Positions 9,407 to 17,617 of a stretch of 64,000 nt of DNA are shown here, in pieces. The translations under genes and the position numbers were made by a program. The stretch is from Streptomyces sp. NBC_00654. GTDB lineage: Bacteria; Actinomycetota; Actinomycetes; Streptomycetales; Streptomycetaceae. The notes beneath the pieces were generated by a model that saw only the letters and a program-made list of their open reading frames with translations, was not told where the DNA came from and did no database searches. How positions within the stretch are numbered: the first letter of the stretch is position 1; every line of letters begins with the position of its first letter. The stretch covers positions 124,001-188,000 of the forward strand of contig NZ_JAPEOB010000004.1 in the NCBI RefSeq assembly GCF_026341775.1, given 5' to 3'.

Positions 9407-10501
9407 TCAACGTCGAGTTGGCTGAGTCGTACGGATTTCCGCGATCTGCGTTCCCGGGGCGTGCCGGCGCTTGGCCAGGTCGTCGGCGAAGCGCTGCCAG
9501 ACCTCGGAGCAGTGGTGGGCGAGATCGGCGACGGCGTCGACGGAGTGGGCGGGTACCGCCTCCGCCCGCTTCCTCCAGGCCTCGTCGACGATGAAGCGGC
9601 TGTGCAGCCACCGGACGAACTCGCGGCCGTTGTCGGAGTGGCGCAGGGACGGGTCGTTGGCGAGCTTGCGCAGGGTGTCCAGCGGCGCGCGGGACCGGGG
9701 GGAGACCGGGGGCTGGGTGCCGGCGGGAGCGGGCCGTACGGGTTCCGGGGCGGCGGCTGCCGGGGAGTCGTCCGGCGCGGCCGCGGGCTCGGTCGCCGGC
9801 GCGGCCGCGCCGGTGGACTGCCGGCTGCGCGGAACGGGGTTGTCGCCGCGCAGCAGCCGCTTGCGGACGTCGTGGGCGGTGCCGAGCGAGAGCCCGGTGC
9901 GTTCGACGACGGTGCGCAGCGGCAGGTCGGGGTTGCTGGCCAGCAGCGAGGCGGCGTGCATCCGTTCGGCGGTGCGGTCCAGGGGATGGGCGCGGCCGTC
10001 GACTCCCGTACGTATGTTCAGGAGCGGAGAACCCGCGGCTGAACAGACGCGGACGCCCGCCACGGTCTTGGCGTCCAGCCCCACATGGGCGGCGACGGCG
10101 CGGTCGGAGAGGCTCGGGTGGGAGGTCAGGATGCGGGCGGCGGCCGTCTTGCGGTCGGCCACCGACAGGGGCAGGCCGTTGGTGATGTTCGCCGACACGG
10201 ACTGCAGGAAGATCTGGTCCTCGGCGCCCTCGTAGAAGCGGACCTCGACCGCGTCCAGGCCCTTCAGCTCGGCGGCACCGATGCGGTGCATGCCGTCGAC
10301 CACACGCATGGTGGGCCGGTGCACCAGCACGGGCGGGAGCGAGGCGTACATCGCGGCGAGCCGGCGTACGTGCGCCTGGTCGATGCCGTTCAGACGAGGT
10401 GAGTCGGCAGGGCGGAGTTCATTGATCCGCACGAACTGCGGGGATTTTTGATCCTGTTCACGCTGGTCAGCGTCCGTGCCTTTCACGTTTCCCCCAAGCA
10501 T
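9407..10501 (-). CDS. StrR-like pathway regulator with ParB-type nuclease-fold N-terminus
   Basis: 364 residues from the ATG at 10501 (MLGGNVKG). The open frame runs about 130 bases further upstream, but that part looks untranslated and starts poorly. The N-terminal third has the ParB/StrR motif order (VRINELRPADSPRLNG, LPPVLVHRPTMRVVDGMHRIGAAELKG), followed by a central HTH region (LSDRAVAAHVGLDAKTVAGVR) and a second HTH-like stretch (LRTVVERTGLSLGTAHDVRKR). A Pro/Ala-rich linker precedes a C-terminal helical domain with a WLHSRFI segment. Relatives are StrR of streptomycin and SgcR1 of C-1027, both cluster activators. The divergent promoter region 10502-10755 separates it from the DUF5987-like gene. 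Confidence 0.85.
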   Translation of the reverse strand: MLGGNVKGTDADQREQDQKSPQFVRINELRPADSPRLNGIDQAHVRRLAAMYASLPPVLVHRPTMRVVDGMHRIGAAELKGLDAVEVRFYEGAEDQIFLQSVSANITNGLPLSVADRKTAAARILTSHPSLSDRAVAAHVGLDAKTVAGVRVCSAAGSPLLNIRTGVDGRAHPLDRTAERMHAASLLASNPDLPLRTVVERTGLSLGTAHDVRKRLLRGDNPVPRSRQSTGAAAPATEPAAAPDDSPAAAAPEPVRPAPAGTQPPVSPRSRAPLDTLRKLANDPSLRHSDNGREFVRWLHSRFIVDEAWRKRAEAVPAHSVDAVADLAHHCSEVWQRFADDLAKRRHAPGTQIAEIRTTQPTRR

Positions 10502-10674
10502 GAGACCAGGCCCACTTCTGCGTGCCCGTGTAGGAGCAGAAGGAATGTCACGTGCGGGTGCTGAATACAGCCAGGTAAGGAGCCTAATGAGGAGAGTGCA
10601 GATCAGGCCTGTTCCCGGGCCGCGAAGAGACAACTCAGGGGAGTCGGAGAATCGCTCACGACGACTTTGGCGAG

Positions 10675-10704
10675 TTGATTGAACGGCGTGACCGGTTCTA
10701 GCTT
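10675..10704 (+). promoter_or_regulatory. Putative sigma-HrdB-type promoter for the 10756 operon
   Basis: A -35 element TTGATT (10675-10680) and a -10 element TAGCTT (10699-10704) are separated by 18 bp. Predicted transcription would start near 10711, giving a 5-prime leader of about 45 bases with the AAAGGAGA ribosome site before the TTG start. Inferred from consensus only. Confidence 0.45.
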
Positions 10705-10755
10705 TCCATCACGCCGCAAGGCGCCCCACTCCGCACGATCCGAAAGGAGACCGAG

Positions 10756-11334
10756 TTGCGAAGCGAAAATGAGCGAGTGGCGCCGGACGGCGAACTCCGG
10801 ACCATCACCCTGGAGGCCTATGCCGACACCATCGTTCCCGGGCAGAAGCGTCATGACGGTGACCGCGCCATCGCCGGAGTCGCCACCGGCGGCGGCGCGG
10901 TCCAGGCCGGAGCACTGGAACTCCTCCAGTGGGACGCCACCGGCATCCACGACGGGCTGGACGACCTGGCCCGCCTGGTCAACGAGCACGCCACCGCCTA
11001 CGCGGCGGAGCGGAGCATCGCCCTCGACCCGTCCGTACCGCCCTTCGTGGCACTGGAGTACGACGACCGTGCCGCCCTGATCCTGCTGCTGACAACCCCC
11101 GGACACCCGGAGAAGGACTTCTGGGTGATGCTCTCCCTCTTCTGCAACATGGCCTTCGACTCGGCGGCCCATCTGCCCACCGCACAGGCCCTGGCGGACG
11201 GCCACCCCGGTCTCGCCGCCATGGGCCTCTCGCACCCCGACGCGGACGGGCTCTGGCGCTTCAAGGACTTCGGCTACGGCCGTGAACTCGCCCGACTCCA
11301 CCCCGACACCACGCCCTCCGGGAGCCCAGCATGA
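10756..11334 (+). CDS. DUF5987-like small protein paired with a GMC oxidoreductase (E8-like position)
   Basis: 192 residues from an uncommon TTG start, chosen because AAAGGAGA lies six to seven bases before it; the next in-frame start is a GTG at 10777 without such a site. The protein has a conserved TITLEAYADTIVPGQKRH N-terminus, then GVATGGGAVQAGALELL and a FWVMLSLFCNMAFDSAAH core, without recognisable catalytic motifs. It resembles the small proteins encoded next to GMC oxidoreductases (gluconate-dehydrogenase small-subunit-like in layout). The stop overlaps the GMC start by four bases, so it may be a partner subunit. Function is not known. Confidence 0.8.
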   Translation: MRSENERVAPDGELRTITLEAYADTIVPGQKRHDGDRAIAGVATGGGAVQAGALELLQWDATGIHDGLDDLARLVNEHATAYAAERSIALDPSVPPFVALEYDDRAALILLLTTPGHPEKDFWVMLSLFCNMAFDSAAHLPTAQALADGHPGLAAMGLSHPDADGLWRFKDFGYGRELARLHPDTTPSGSPA

Positions 11335-12989
11335 GCAGCACGGCCGAGCACACGGACGTCCTCGTCATCGGCAGCGGATTCGGCGGCGCCATCGCCGCGT
11401 ACCACCTGGCCGCCGGCGGGGCCAAGGTCACCGTCCTGGAACGGGGGCCCTGGCTGAAGAGCGCCGACTTCGAGCACGACTACAAGCTCGGCTCCTCCTA
11501 CACCCGGGCCTTCGACTTCGTGGTCGGCGACGGGATGAGCATCCTGGGCGGCAACTGTGTCGGCGGAGGGAGCGTCGTCTACTTCGCGGCCATGCCCCGG
11601 GCCCCGCGCTTCGTCTTCGACCGGCAGGGCTCCATCGGCCGCCGTATGTGGCCGGGCGCGGTCAGCCGGGACACGCTCGACCCCTGGTACGACCGGGTCG
11701 AGGAGTCCCTCTCGGTGGCCAAGCAGGACTGGAACGACGTCAGTTACGCCGGCGGCCTGTGGGCCGCGGCCTGCGACCACGCCGGCCGCACGGCCAATCC
11801 GCTCGCCGTCGCCATCGACAACACCAAGTGTGTCAACTGCAACTGGATGATGGCCGGGTGCCGGTTCGAGGCCAAGCAGTCGCTGCTGGTCAACTACCTT
11901 CCGGCCGCGCTCGCCCACGGGGCGGAGATCCGCCCGCTGCACGAGGTGCAGCACATATCGCGCACCTCGGACGGCGACTACCGCGTGCACTACAACGTGA
12001 TCCACGACGAGGACTACCGCCTCCAGGCCGGCAGTGGCGTGATCGAGGCGAAGATCGTGGTCATGGCCGCCGGGGCCGGTGCCACCCCGGTCATCCTCCA
12101 GCGCAGCGAGGCCCACCTCGGCACGATGCCCAGGGCGGTCGGCCGCTACTTCTCCGGCAACGGCGAGCGGCTCAACACCGCCATCATCGACGAGAAGAGG
12201 GCGGCCGAGCTCTTCGGCCTGGACCGGGGCGACGGACTGGCGTACGCGGCCAACCAGATCGGCAAGGGCCCCACCGTCGCCAGCTGGGACAAGCTGGACG
12301 GCTCCCTGCCCGAGTACTCCCGCTACTCCCTGGAACAGCTCTACTTCCCGCCCGGCCTCGGCACGATCCTGGCCCAGGTCCCCGACGCCGCCGGGCCCAC
12401 CTGGTTCGGCAGGGAGAAGAAGGAGATCCTGAAGAAGTGGACGTCCTGGCTCACGATCTTCTCGATGATCGAGGACGACAACGAGGGCGTCTTCGGCCCG
12501 CCGCCCGCGACCGGTAACGCGCACCGCATCTCCCAGCAGATGCTCGGCCGGGGCAACCTCCGCTACGACCCGACCAAGAACACCCTGGGCGCCTGGGCCG
12601 CCTCCGACGCCGAGGTCAAGGAGATCCTGGAGAAGGACGGCCTGGCCAAGGTGATGCCCTGGACCAACGACCTGGTCGGTGCCTACACGGTCCACCCGTT
12701 GTCCTCCTGCCGGATGGGCGACGACCCCCTCACCTCGGCCCTCGACGACCGCAACGAGCTGCGGGACCACCCCGGAATCTTCGTCACGGACGGCTCCGCC
12801 GTCCCCGGCGCGCTGACCGTCAACCCCGCGATGACCATCGCCGCCCTGGCCGAACGCGCCGTCCCCGGCATCGTGCAGGCCGCCCAGCGCAAGGGGATCT
12901 CCGTGACCTACGGTGCCCCGGCCCCCGACGGCTCCCGCAGCGGCCGCAAGAAGGTCCTGCCGCTGCTGCCCACACTCACCCGGACCTGA
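11331..12989 (+). CDS. GMC-family FAD oxidoreductase (E9-like)
   Basis: 552 residues. The dinucleotide-binding site GSGFGG is at residues 14-19 with ERG closing the beta-alpha-beta unit. The second flavin-binding stretch is GGNCVGGGSVVYFAAMPR, and the catalytic-domain signature HPLSSCRMG contains His455, the GMC active-site base. The C-terminal NPAMTIAALAERA is also typical. A cysteine cluster KCVNCNWMMAGC lies near residues 164-176, as in the cholesterol-oxidase-like/long-chain GMC branch. It probably oxidises an alcohol or desaturates an intermediate of the enediyne core; the substrate is not deducible. Together with the preceding gene it forms an enzyme pair kept in nine-membered enediyne clusters. 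Confidence 0.92.
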   Translation: MSSTAEHTDVLVIGSGFGGAIAAYHLAAGGAKVTVLERGPWLKSADFEHDYKLGSSYTRAFDFVVGDGMSILGGNCVGGGSVVYFAAMPRAPRFVFDRQGSIGRRMWPGAVSRDTLDPWYDRVEESLSVAKQDWNDVSYAGGLWAAACDHAGRTANPLAVAIDNTKCVNCNWMMAGCRFEAKQSLLVNYLPAALAHGAEIRPLHEVQHISRTSDGDYRVHYNVIHDEDYRLQAGSGVIEAKIVVMAAGAGATPVILQRSEAHLGTMPRAVGRYFSGNGERLNTAIIDEKRAAELFGLDRGDGLAYAANQIGKGPTVASWDKLDGSLPEYSRYSLEQLYFPPGLGTILAQVPDAAGPTWFGREKKEILKKWTSWLTIFSMIEDDNEGVFGPPPATGNAHRISQQMLGRGNLRYDPTKNTLGAWAASDAEVKEILEKDGLAKVMPWTNDLVGAYTVHPLSSCRMGDDPLTSALDDRNELRDHPGIFVTDGSAVPGALTVNPAMTIAALAERAVPGIVQAAQRKGISVTYGAPAPDGSRSGRKKVLPLLPTLTRT

Positions 12990-12998
12990 TTCCGCCCC

Positions 12999-13026
12999 GG
13001 GTGCGCCGGGCCCGCCCGGCGCACCC
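12999..13026 (+). terminator. Hairpin after the GMC oxidoreductase
   Basis: A perfect 12-bp stem (12999-13010 with 13015-13026) with a four-base loop lies nine bases after the GMC stop. It would separate the oxidoreductase transcript from the thioesterase downstream. Confidence 0.7.
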
Positions 13027-13110
13027 CTGCGCACCCGCCGCTCCACCCCACCGGCACACCCCGCGTCCGCACGGCGAGGTATCGCCCCGGGCGGACGCGT
13101 CCGGACAGTG

Positions 13111-13127
13111 GGTTGTTTCAAGCAACC
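13111..13127. promoter_or_regulatory. Imperfect palindrome upstream of the second thioesterase
   Basis: GGTTGTTT and AAGCAACC (13111-13118 and 13120-13127) form an inverted repeat with one mismatch around a single central base, 77 bases before the ATG at 13204. The size suits an operator, but no regulator can be assigned. It shares only a TTCAAG core with the 16-bp motif found further right. Confidence 0.3.
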
Positions 13128-13203
13128 GGCGAAGGGCCGGACCCGATACGACCTGACGGCACACGGACCACGGACCACGGACCACGACGAAGGGCTACGG
13201 ACG

Positions 13204-13680
13204 ATGACGACCACGACCACCGACTACTTCGAGTACACCCACACCGTCGGCTTCGAGGAGACCAACCTCGTCGGCAACGTGTACTACGTGAACTACCTGC
13301 GCTGGCAGGGCCGCTGCCGCGAGCTGTTCCTGAAGCAGAAGGCGCCGGCGGTGCTGGCCGATGTGCAGAACGACCTCAAGCTCTTCACGCTCAAGGTCGA
13401 CTGCGAGTTCTTCGCCGAGATCACGGCCTTCGACGAGCTGTCGATCCGGATGCGGCTGTCGGAACTGGGCCAGACCCAGCTGGAGTTCACCTTCGACTAC
13501 GTCAAGGTGGCCGAGGGCGGCGGCGAGACGCTGGTGGCTCGGGGCAAGCAGCGGATCGCCTGCATGCGGGGACCGAACACCGCGACCGTGCCCTCCGTCA
13601 TCCCCGAGGCCCTGGCCGAGGCGCTCGCGCCGTACACCGGCCGGCTGCGTCCGCTCGCCGGCCGGGCCGCCGCCGCCTGA
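13204..13680 (+). CDS. tebC: Enediyne thioesterase TEBC/E10, canonical copy
   Basis: 158 residues, a hotdog-fold thioesterase. It has every landmark of the SgcE10/CalE7/DynE7 family: EYTHTVGFEETNLVGNVYYVNYLRWQGRCRE (residues 10-40, with conserved Asn25 and Arg37), LFTLKVDCEFFAEI, LEFTFDYVKV and GKQRIACM. Enzymes of this family cut the polyene product from PksE without the usual Asp/Glu base. The ATG follows GAAGGG. Unlike most clusters this canonical copy is 7 kb from pksE, while a divergent paralogue occupies the position next to it. The ending LRPLAGR matches the tail of the paralogue (SRPSAGR), supporting duplication. Confidence 0.93.
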   Translation: MTTTTTDYFEYTHTVGFEETNLVGNVYYVNYLRWQGRCRELFLKQKAPAVLADVQNDLKLFTLKVDCEFFAEITAFDELSIRMRLSELGQTQLEFTFDYVKVAEGGGETLVARGKQRIACMRGPNTATVPSVIPEALAEALAPYTGRLRPLAGRAAAA

Positions 13681-13760
13681 CCGGCCGCGCCGCCCCGCAC
13701 GGCGGGAGCCCGCGCAGGGTCCGCCCCGGACGGCCGGTACGACCCCGTGGTCCTGTCCTC

Positions 13761-13900
13761 CGCCCCTGTGTTCCGCCCCTGTGTTCCGCCCCTGTGTTCC
13801 GCACCCGTGTTCCGCACCCGTGTTCCGCACCCGTGTTCCGCCCGTGTGTTCCGTATCCGTGCGTCACCGCTCAGCCGCTCCGTGCGTCACCGCTCAGCCG
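13761..13900. repeat. 13-bp minisatellite in the intergenic region 13681-13986
   Basis: Seven consecutive 13-bp units (consensus CGCMCCTGTGTTC, 13761-13851) are followed by one degenerate 14-bp unit and a duplicated 17-bp stretch (13861-13877 and 13884-13900). The 306-base gap contains no convincing gene; translations through it only give Cys/Val/Pro repeats. The ribosome site of the next gene (GAGAAGGAGACGAG) ends the gap. Confidence 0.9.
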
Positions 13901-13986
13901 TCCCCATGGCCGGTGAGTTGCTTCACAGGACCCGATCGGGTCCACCCCGCAGAGCCCTCGAAGACCGTATGAGAAGGAGACGAGAA

Positions 13987-14790
13987 ATGAACACGCTCAA
14001 CGACGTTCTCAAGCACCTGGCCGCCGACATCGACGAGATCGCCGGCATCGTGGAGAACCTGGACGACGAGGCATGGCAGACCCCCACCCCCGCTGCGGGC
14101 TGGACCGTCGCCGACCAGATCGCCCACCTCACCTTCGTCTTCAACCTGGCCAGGACGGCCGCCGCCGAACCGCAGGCGTTCCAGGCCATCACCGCCGCGG
14201 CCGCCGGTAACTTCGACGGAGCGGTCAACGCCGCCCTCGCCCAGTTCAAGGCCTTCCCGCCCCGCGAACTGGTCGCCCGCTTCCGGGCCCTGGGCCAGGC
14301 GTCCATCGACGCGCTCGCCGCGGTGCCGGCCGGTCAGGTGGTGCCGTGGCTGGTCAACCCGCTGCCGCCGGTCGTCCTGGGCTGCGCCGGAATCATGGAG
14401 GTCTTCGCCCACGGCCAGGACATCACCGACGCCCTCGGAGTCCGCAGGGAGCCCACCGATCGGCTGGGCAACATCGCCGACTTCGCCTGGCTGACCCGCG
14501 ACTTCGGCTACGAGTCGCACGGTCTCACCCCGCCCGCCGAGCCCTTCCGCTTCCTCCTGACGGCCCCCTCCGGCGAGGTGTGGTCGGTCGGTCCCGAGGA
14601 CGCGGCCGAGACGATCCAGGGCCCCGCGCACGACTTCGCCCTGCTGGTGACCCGCCGCCGGCACCGCGACGACCTCGCCCTGACCGCGACCGGACCGGCC
14701 GGTGAGCAGTGGCTGAGCATCGCGCAGGCCTACCGGGGCCCGGCCGGTGAAGGGCGCAAGCCCGGCCAGTTCGCGGACGCCGGACAGTGA
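13987..14790 (+). CDS. TIGR03084-type metal-binding protein (mycothiol-dependent maleylpyruvate isomerase/DinB fold)
   Basis: 267 residues. The N-terminal half (LKHLAADIDEIAGIVENLDDEAWQTPTPAAGWTVADQIAHL) has the pattern of DinB-like, mycothiol-dependent enzymes, with the His after the AGWTVADQIAHL motif as one likely metal ligand. Further histidines (VFAHGQD) could complete the site. The C-terminal half (FRFLLTAPSGEVWSVG, ARDFALLVTRR-like) is the sterol-carrier-like domain typical of TIGR03084. Such proteins can carry out thiol-dependent isomerisation or detoxification; in an enediyne producer a mycothiol-linked protective or isomerising role is an inference. The ATG has a strong AAGGAGA ribosome site. 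Confidence 0.75.
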   Translation: MNTLNDVLKHLAADIDEIAGIVENLDDEAWQTPTPAAGWTVADQIAHLTFVFNLARTAAAEPQAFQAITAAAAGNFDGAVNAALAQFKAFPPRELVARFRALGQASIDALAAVPAGQVVPWLVNPLPPVVLGCAGIMEVFAHGQDITDALGVRREPTDRLGNIADFAWLTRDFGYESHGLTPPAEPFRFLLTAPSGEVWSVGPEDAAETIQGPAHDFALLVTRRRHRDDLALTATGPAGEQWLSIAQAYRGPAGEGRKPGQFADAGQ

Positions 14791-14859
14791 GCGGCGGCCG
14801 GCCACCGCGTACCGCGCGCCCCCGCCACAGCCGTGCCAGAAGCCCACCAGGGAGAAGAC

Positions 14860-15912
14860 ATGACGAGCACCAGGCCGGATCGAGTCATCGTGATCGGCTG
14901 CGGTCTGATCGGTACGTCCGTCGCACTGGCCCTCACCCGGGCCGGGGTGCGGGTCGCCCTCGACGACGTGGACACCGCGGCCCTGGACGAGGCCTGCCGG
15001 ATGGGCGCCGGGACCGCGCTGACCGAGGACACCCCGGTCGCGGACCTCGTGGTGATCGCCACCCCGCCGTCCGCCGTCGTCGACACCCTGTACCGGGCCC
15101 AGGCCCGCGGGCTCGGCCGGGCGTACACCGATGTGGCGAGCACCAAGGAACACATCTGGGCGGAGGCGGCGCTGCGCGGCAGCGACCTGCTGGGCTACGT
15201 TCCCGGCCACCCGATGGCGGGCCGGGAACTGTCCGGCCCCGGTGCGGCGGTGCCCGACCTCTTCGCCGGACGCCCCTGGATCCTGTGCCCCTACCCGACG
15301 GTCGACCCCGAGGCGCTCGCCGCCGTCGACGCACTGGTGAGGCTGTGCGGGGGCGTCCGCCGGGATCTGACACCCGCCGCCCACGACCGGGCGGCGGCCG
15401 CGCTCTCGCACGTGCCGCAGGTCGTCTCCTCCGCACTCGCGGGACAGCTCGCCGGGCTCGGCCCCGACATCCTCGCGCTGGCCGGGGCCGGGGTGACGGA
15501 CACCACCCGGACCGCGGGCAGCGACCCCGCGCTGTGGGCCGACATCCTCGGCCAGAACGCCTCGGTGGTGGCGGAGGCGGTGGAGCGGCTGGCCGGTGAA
15601 CTCGGCTCCCTGGCACGTGAGTTGAGGGCAGGCGGCTCCGGTCCCTCGGACGGGGTGCGTGAGCTGCTCGACCGCGGCAACGCGGGCCGCGCGGCGCTCC
15701 TCGCGGCGGCCGGGACGACCGCCGCGAACACGGCCGCGGCCGGCCCCGCGGCCGGTCCCGCCGCACCCGCACCCGCGCGCACCCGTGCGGCGGCGGCGGG
15801 CACGAGGACCGGACCGCCGTACCTGCCGCCGCACCGGCCGTACCGCTCACCGCTCCTGCGGCCCGGCCGGCCGGCGGGCCCGGTGCCGCGCATCCGCCGC
15901 TTCGCCCGGTGA
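14860..15912 (+). CDS. Prephenate dehydrogenase (TyrA-like)
   Basis: 350 residues from the ATG at 14860, which follows AGGGAGAAG. The Rossmann motif GCGLIGTSVALALTRAG is at residues 13-29, followed by DLVVIATPPSAV, TDVASTKEH and the substrate-binding GHPMAGREL near residue 120, all typical of TyrA. Conserved helices with HDRAAAALSHVPQVV follow. The last 60 residues are an Ala/Pro/Arg-rich tail lacking a regulatory ACT domain, so feedback control by tyrosine may be absent. It converts prephenate to 4-hydroxyphenylpyruvate for tyrosine. Its presence suggests extra tyrosine supply to a tyrosine-derived unit of the final product. Confidence 0.9.
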   Translation: MTSTRPDRVIVIGCGLIGTSVALALTRAGVRVALDDVDTAALDEACRMGAGTALTEDTPVADLVVIATPPSAVVDTLYRAQARGLGRAYTDVASTKEHIWAEAALRGSDLLGYVPGHPMAGRELSGPGAAVPDLFAGRPWILCPYPTVDPEALAAVDALVRLCGGVRRDLTPAAHDRAAAALSHVPQVVSSALAGQLAGLGPDILALAGAGVTDTTRTAGSDPALWADILGQNASVVAEAVERLAGELGSLARELRAGGSGPSDGVRELLDRGNAGRAALLAAAGTTAANTAAAGPAAGPAAPAPARTRAAAAGTRTGPPYLPPHRPYRSPLLRPGRPAGPVPRIRRFAR

Positions 15913-15916
15913 CCCG

Positions 15917-15988
15917 CCGCTCAGCGGCCGGGCACCGCTCAGTGGCCGGGCACCGCTCAGTGGCCGGGCACCGCTCAGTGGCCGGGCA
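15917..15988. repeat. 18-bp tandem repeat at the 3-prime end of two convergent genes
   Basis: Four units of CCGCTCAGTGGCCGGGCA start at 15917, 15935, 15953 and 15971; only the first differs, by one base. The array begins just after the prephenate dehydrogenase stop and runs into the last codons and the stop of the minus-strand gene ending at 15975. Strand slippage here would change that protein's C-terminus. Confidence 0.9.
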
Positions 15989-17009
15989 CCGGCCGGGGGC
16001 CGGCCAGCCTGCCGCCCACGCAGAGGGCGGTGGTCAGTGAGGCCCACGACGTGAGTTCGACCAGCTCCCGGTCGGTGGGATGGAACGCGCGGAACGCGGC
16101 CACATCGGCGTCGGTGATCCGGTGGGCGGCGAAGGCGGTCAGCAGCGCCAGCCGGATCACGGGCACCTGTGGCGCCGTCAGTCCGGCCGAGGCCTCCTGG
16201 AGCCAGGGGATGCTCAGACCCGCCGGGCCCCCGTCCCATGCGGCCAGCCGGCCGGCCAGCCGCTCGCGGACCGGCTGCGGCACCCAGTCCGCCGCAGCGT
16301 CCACGGCCGCCACCGCCCGGCCCAGCGCATCGGCCACCACCGGACTTCCGCCGGCCCACTCCGGAAGGGACGGCCGCGGTGCGGAGGGCAGCAGGCCCAG
16401 CGAGGTTCCGGCCGGCACCGGCCCCGGACCGACCGGCCGCATGGAGCGGGCGACCGTACGCATGATGGGTCCGCGGAGGAATCCGGGGGCCTGGTCGGGC
16501 ATCGGGGAGTCGGCCAGGAAGACAGCGGCCATCCGGTTGATGTAGTGGAAGGTGACGGCCACCCCGCAGAGTTCGGCCGCCTCGGCGGCCGAGGCCGCCG
16601 GAACACGCGGGCCGTCCGCGGCGCGCAGGCCCGTGGCGCGGGCCCAGGCCGCGAGCGCGGCCTCGGCCTCGGCCGGTTCCGGCTCCAGCGTCTGCAGGGT
16701 GGCCCGGTGCACATCGACGCAGTACGAGCAGGTGTTGGCCTCGGAGACGGCGGTCGCGGTGACCTCCTTGGCGGCCCGGCTCGCCTCCCCGTCGACCAGC
16801 AGGGTCTCCCGCAGCATCAGCCAGGCCGCGGCGAGTGCCACCGGGGCGGGGGAGTGCAGGGCCAGGGGCGGAGCGAGCACCCCGAAGTCCCTCTCCGCCT
16901 GCGTGTACACCGCGGCCACCAGCCCGCGGGCCCGGCCCGGGGGCACCGCCTCCACGTACCGCACCTGCTTCAACGCGCCTCGCAGCACTGTCCTGACAAC
17001 AGGTCTCAC
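15975..17009 (-). CDS. AhpD/carboxymuconolactone-decarboxylase-like protein
   Basis: 344 residues. The AhpD-type active-site region EANTCSYCVDVHRATL (Cys-x2-Cys-x3-His) lies near residues 92-107 in a helical context (RAAKEVTATAVSEANTCSYC). Proteins of this fold reduce peroxides or disulfides or act on lactone-like substrates. This one is about twice the size of a single AhpD domain; the second half has the same helical character without a second CxxC. It stands alone on the minus strand between the prephenate dehydrogenase and the 17159 gene. A thiol-based protective function against a reactive product is conceivable. Its last codons are made of the 18-bp tandem repeat. Confidence 0.75.
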   Translation of the reverse strand: MRPVVRTVLRGALKQVRYVEAVPPGRARGLVAAVYTQAERDFGVLAPPLALHSPAPVALAAAWLMLRETLLVDGEASRAAKEVTATAVSEANTCSYCVDVHRATLQTLEPEPAEAEAALAAWARATGLRAADGPRVPAASAAEAAELCGVAVTFHYINRMAAVFLADSPMPDQAPGFLRGPIMRTVARSMRPVGPGPVPAGTSLGLLPSAPRPSLPEWAGGSPVVADALGRAVAAVDAAADWVPQPVRERLAGRLAAWDGGPAGLSIPWLQEASAGLTAPQVPVIRLALLTAFAAHRITDADVAAFRAFHPTDRELVELTSWASLTTALCVGGRLAGPRPVPGH

Positions 17010-17158
17010 CGCCGCGCACCTCCTCGGCCAGGGCTCCCCTTACGGCTCTCGGCGGCCGCGGGCCAGCGCACCGATCCTGGCCGCGCGGTCCACGTCGGCG
17101 CATCCTCAGGACTGCTCCGCACCGCCCGGCCCCGCTCCGCCCTGCCCTGCCCGGGACT

Positions 17159-17617
17159 TCAGGCGGCCGGGGGCACCGCCCGCAGCCGGGATGCGCGGGA
17201 CCCGGCGCGGGCCACCGCCTCCCCCAGCAGCCGCAGCCCCGGGCCGGCCGGCTGACGCTCCAGGGCGGGCCGGTTCGCCTCGGCGCGGGCGACAGCGGCG
17301 CACATCCGGTCCCAGTCCGTGGGTTCGGCGGCGGCAGGAGCTGCGGCGGCCGCGACTTCGGCGGCGGTCCCGGCATCGGCCCCGGTGGCGGCGGCCCGTA
17401 AGGCGTCCGCGTCCCCGAGGCCGTCCTCGTCGGGAACGGCCCCGGCGAAGCCGAACACCCCCTGCTCCATGAACATGCGCACCAGCGCCGTGGCCGCGCC
17501 CTTCGCCGCCGCCGAGGTGTACGCGGTGGAGGCGGCGGCCGCCGCCCCGAGCACCTGTGCCGGCGCGGCCGCCGGTTCCTTCTCGGCCCCGTGGGCCGCC
17601 GGGCGGATATCGCTCAT
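17159..17617 (-). CDS. Unrecognised alanine-rich protein
   Basis: 152 residues from the ATG at 17617, which has a good GGGAGG site. I do not recognise the family. The N-terminal 30 residues are Ala/Pro-rich. A helical stretch STAYTSAAAKGAATALVRMFMEQGVFGFAG follows, then a long Ala/Asp/Glu linker and a C-terminal helix WDRMCAAVARAEANRPALERQ. There are no signal peptide, metal motif or catalytic residues to point to. It faces away from the 160-residue unknown gene across a 595-base gap holding four 23-bp repeats, and codon usage fits the neighbourhood. Confidence 0.6.
   Translation of the reverse strand: MSDIRPAAHGAEKEPAAAPAQVLGAAAAASTAYTSAAAKGAATALVRMFMEQGVFGFAGAVPDEDGLGDADALRAAATGADAGTAAEVAAAAAPAAAEPTDWDRMCAAVARAEANRPALERQPAGPGLRLLGEAVARAGSRASRLRAVPPAA

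Noticed and set aside
13741..13900. Tandem repeats as a CRISPR array
   Set aside because: Units are 13 bp without spacers and no cas gene is present.
13981..14790. DinB DNA-damage protein acting in enediyne resistance
   Set aside because: The sequence follows the TIGR03084/maleylpyruvate-isomerase pattern; a direct DNA-repair role has no support here.
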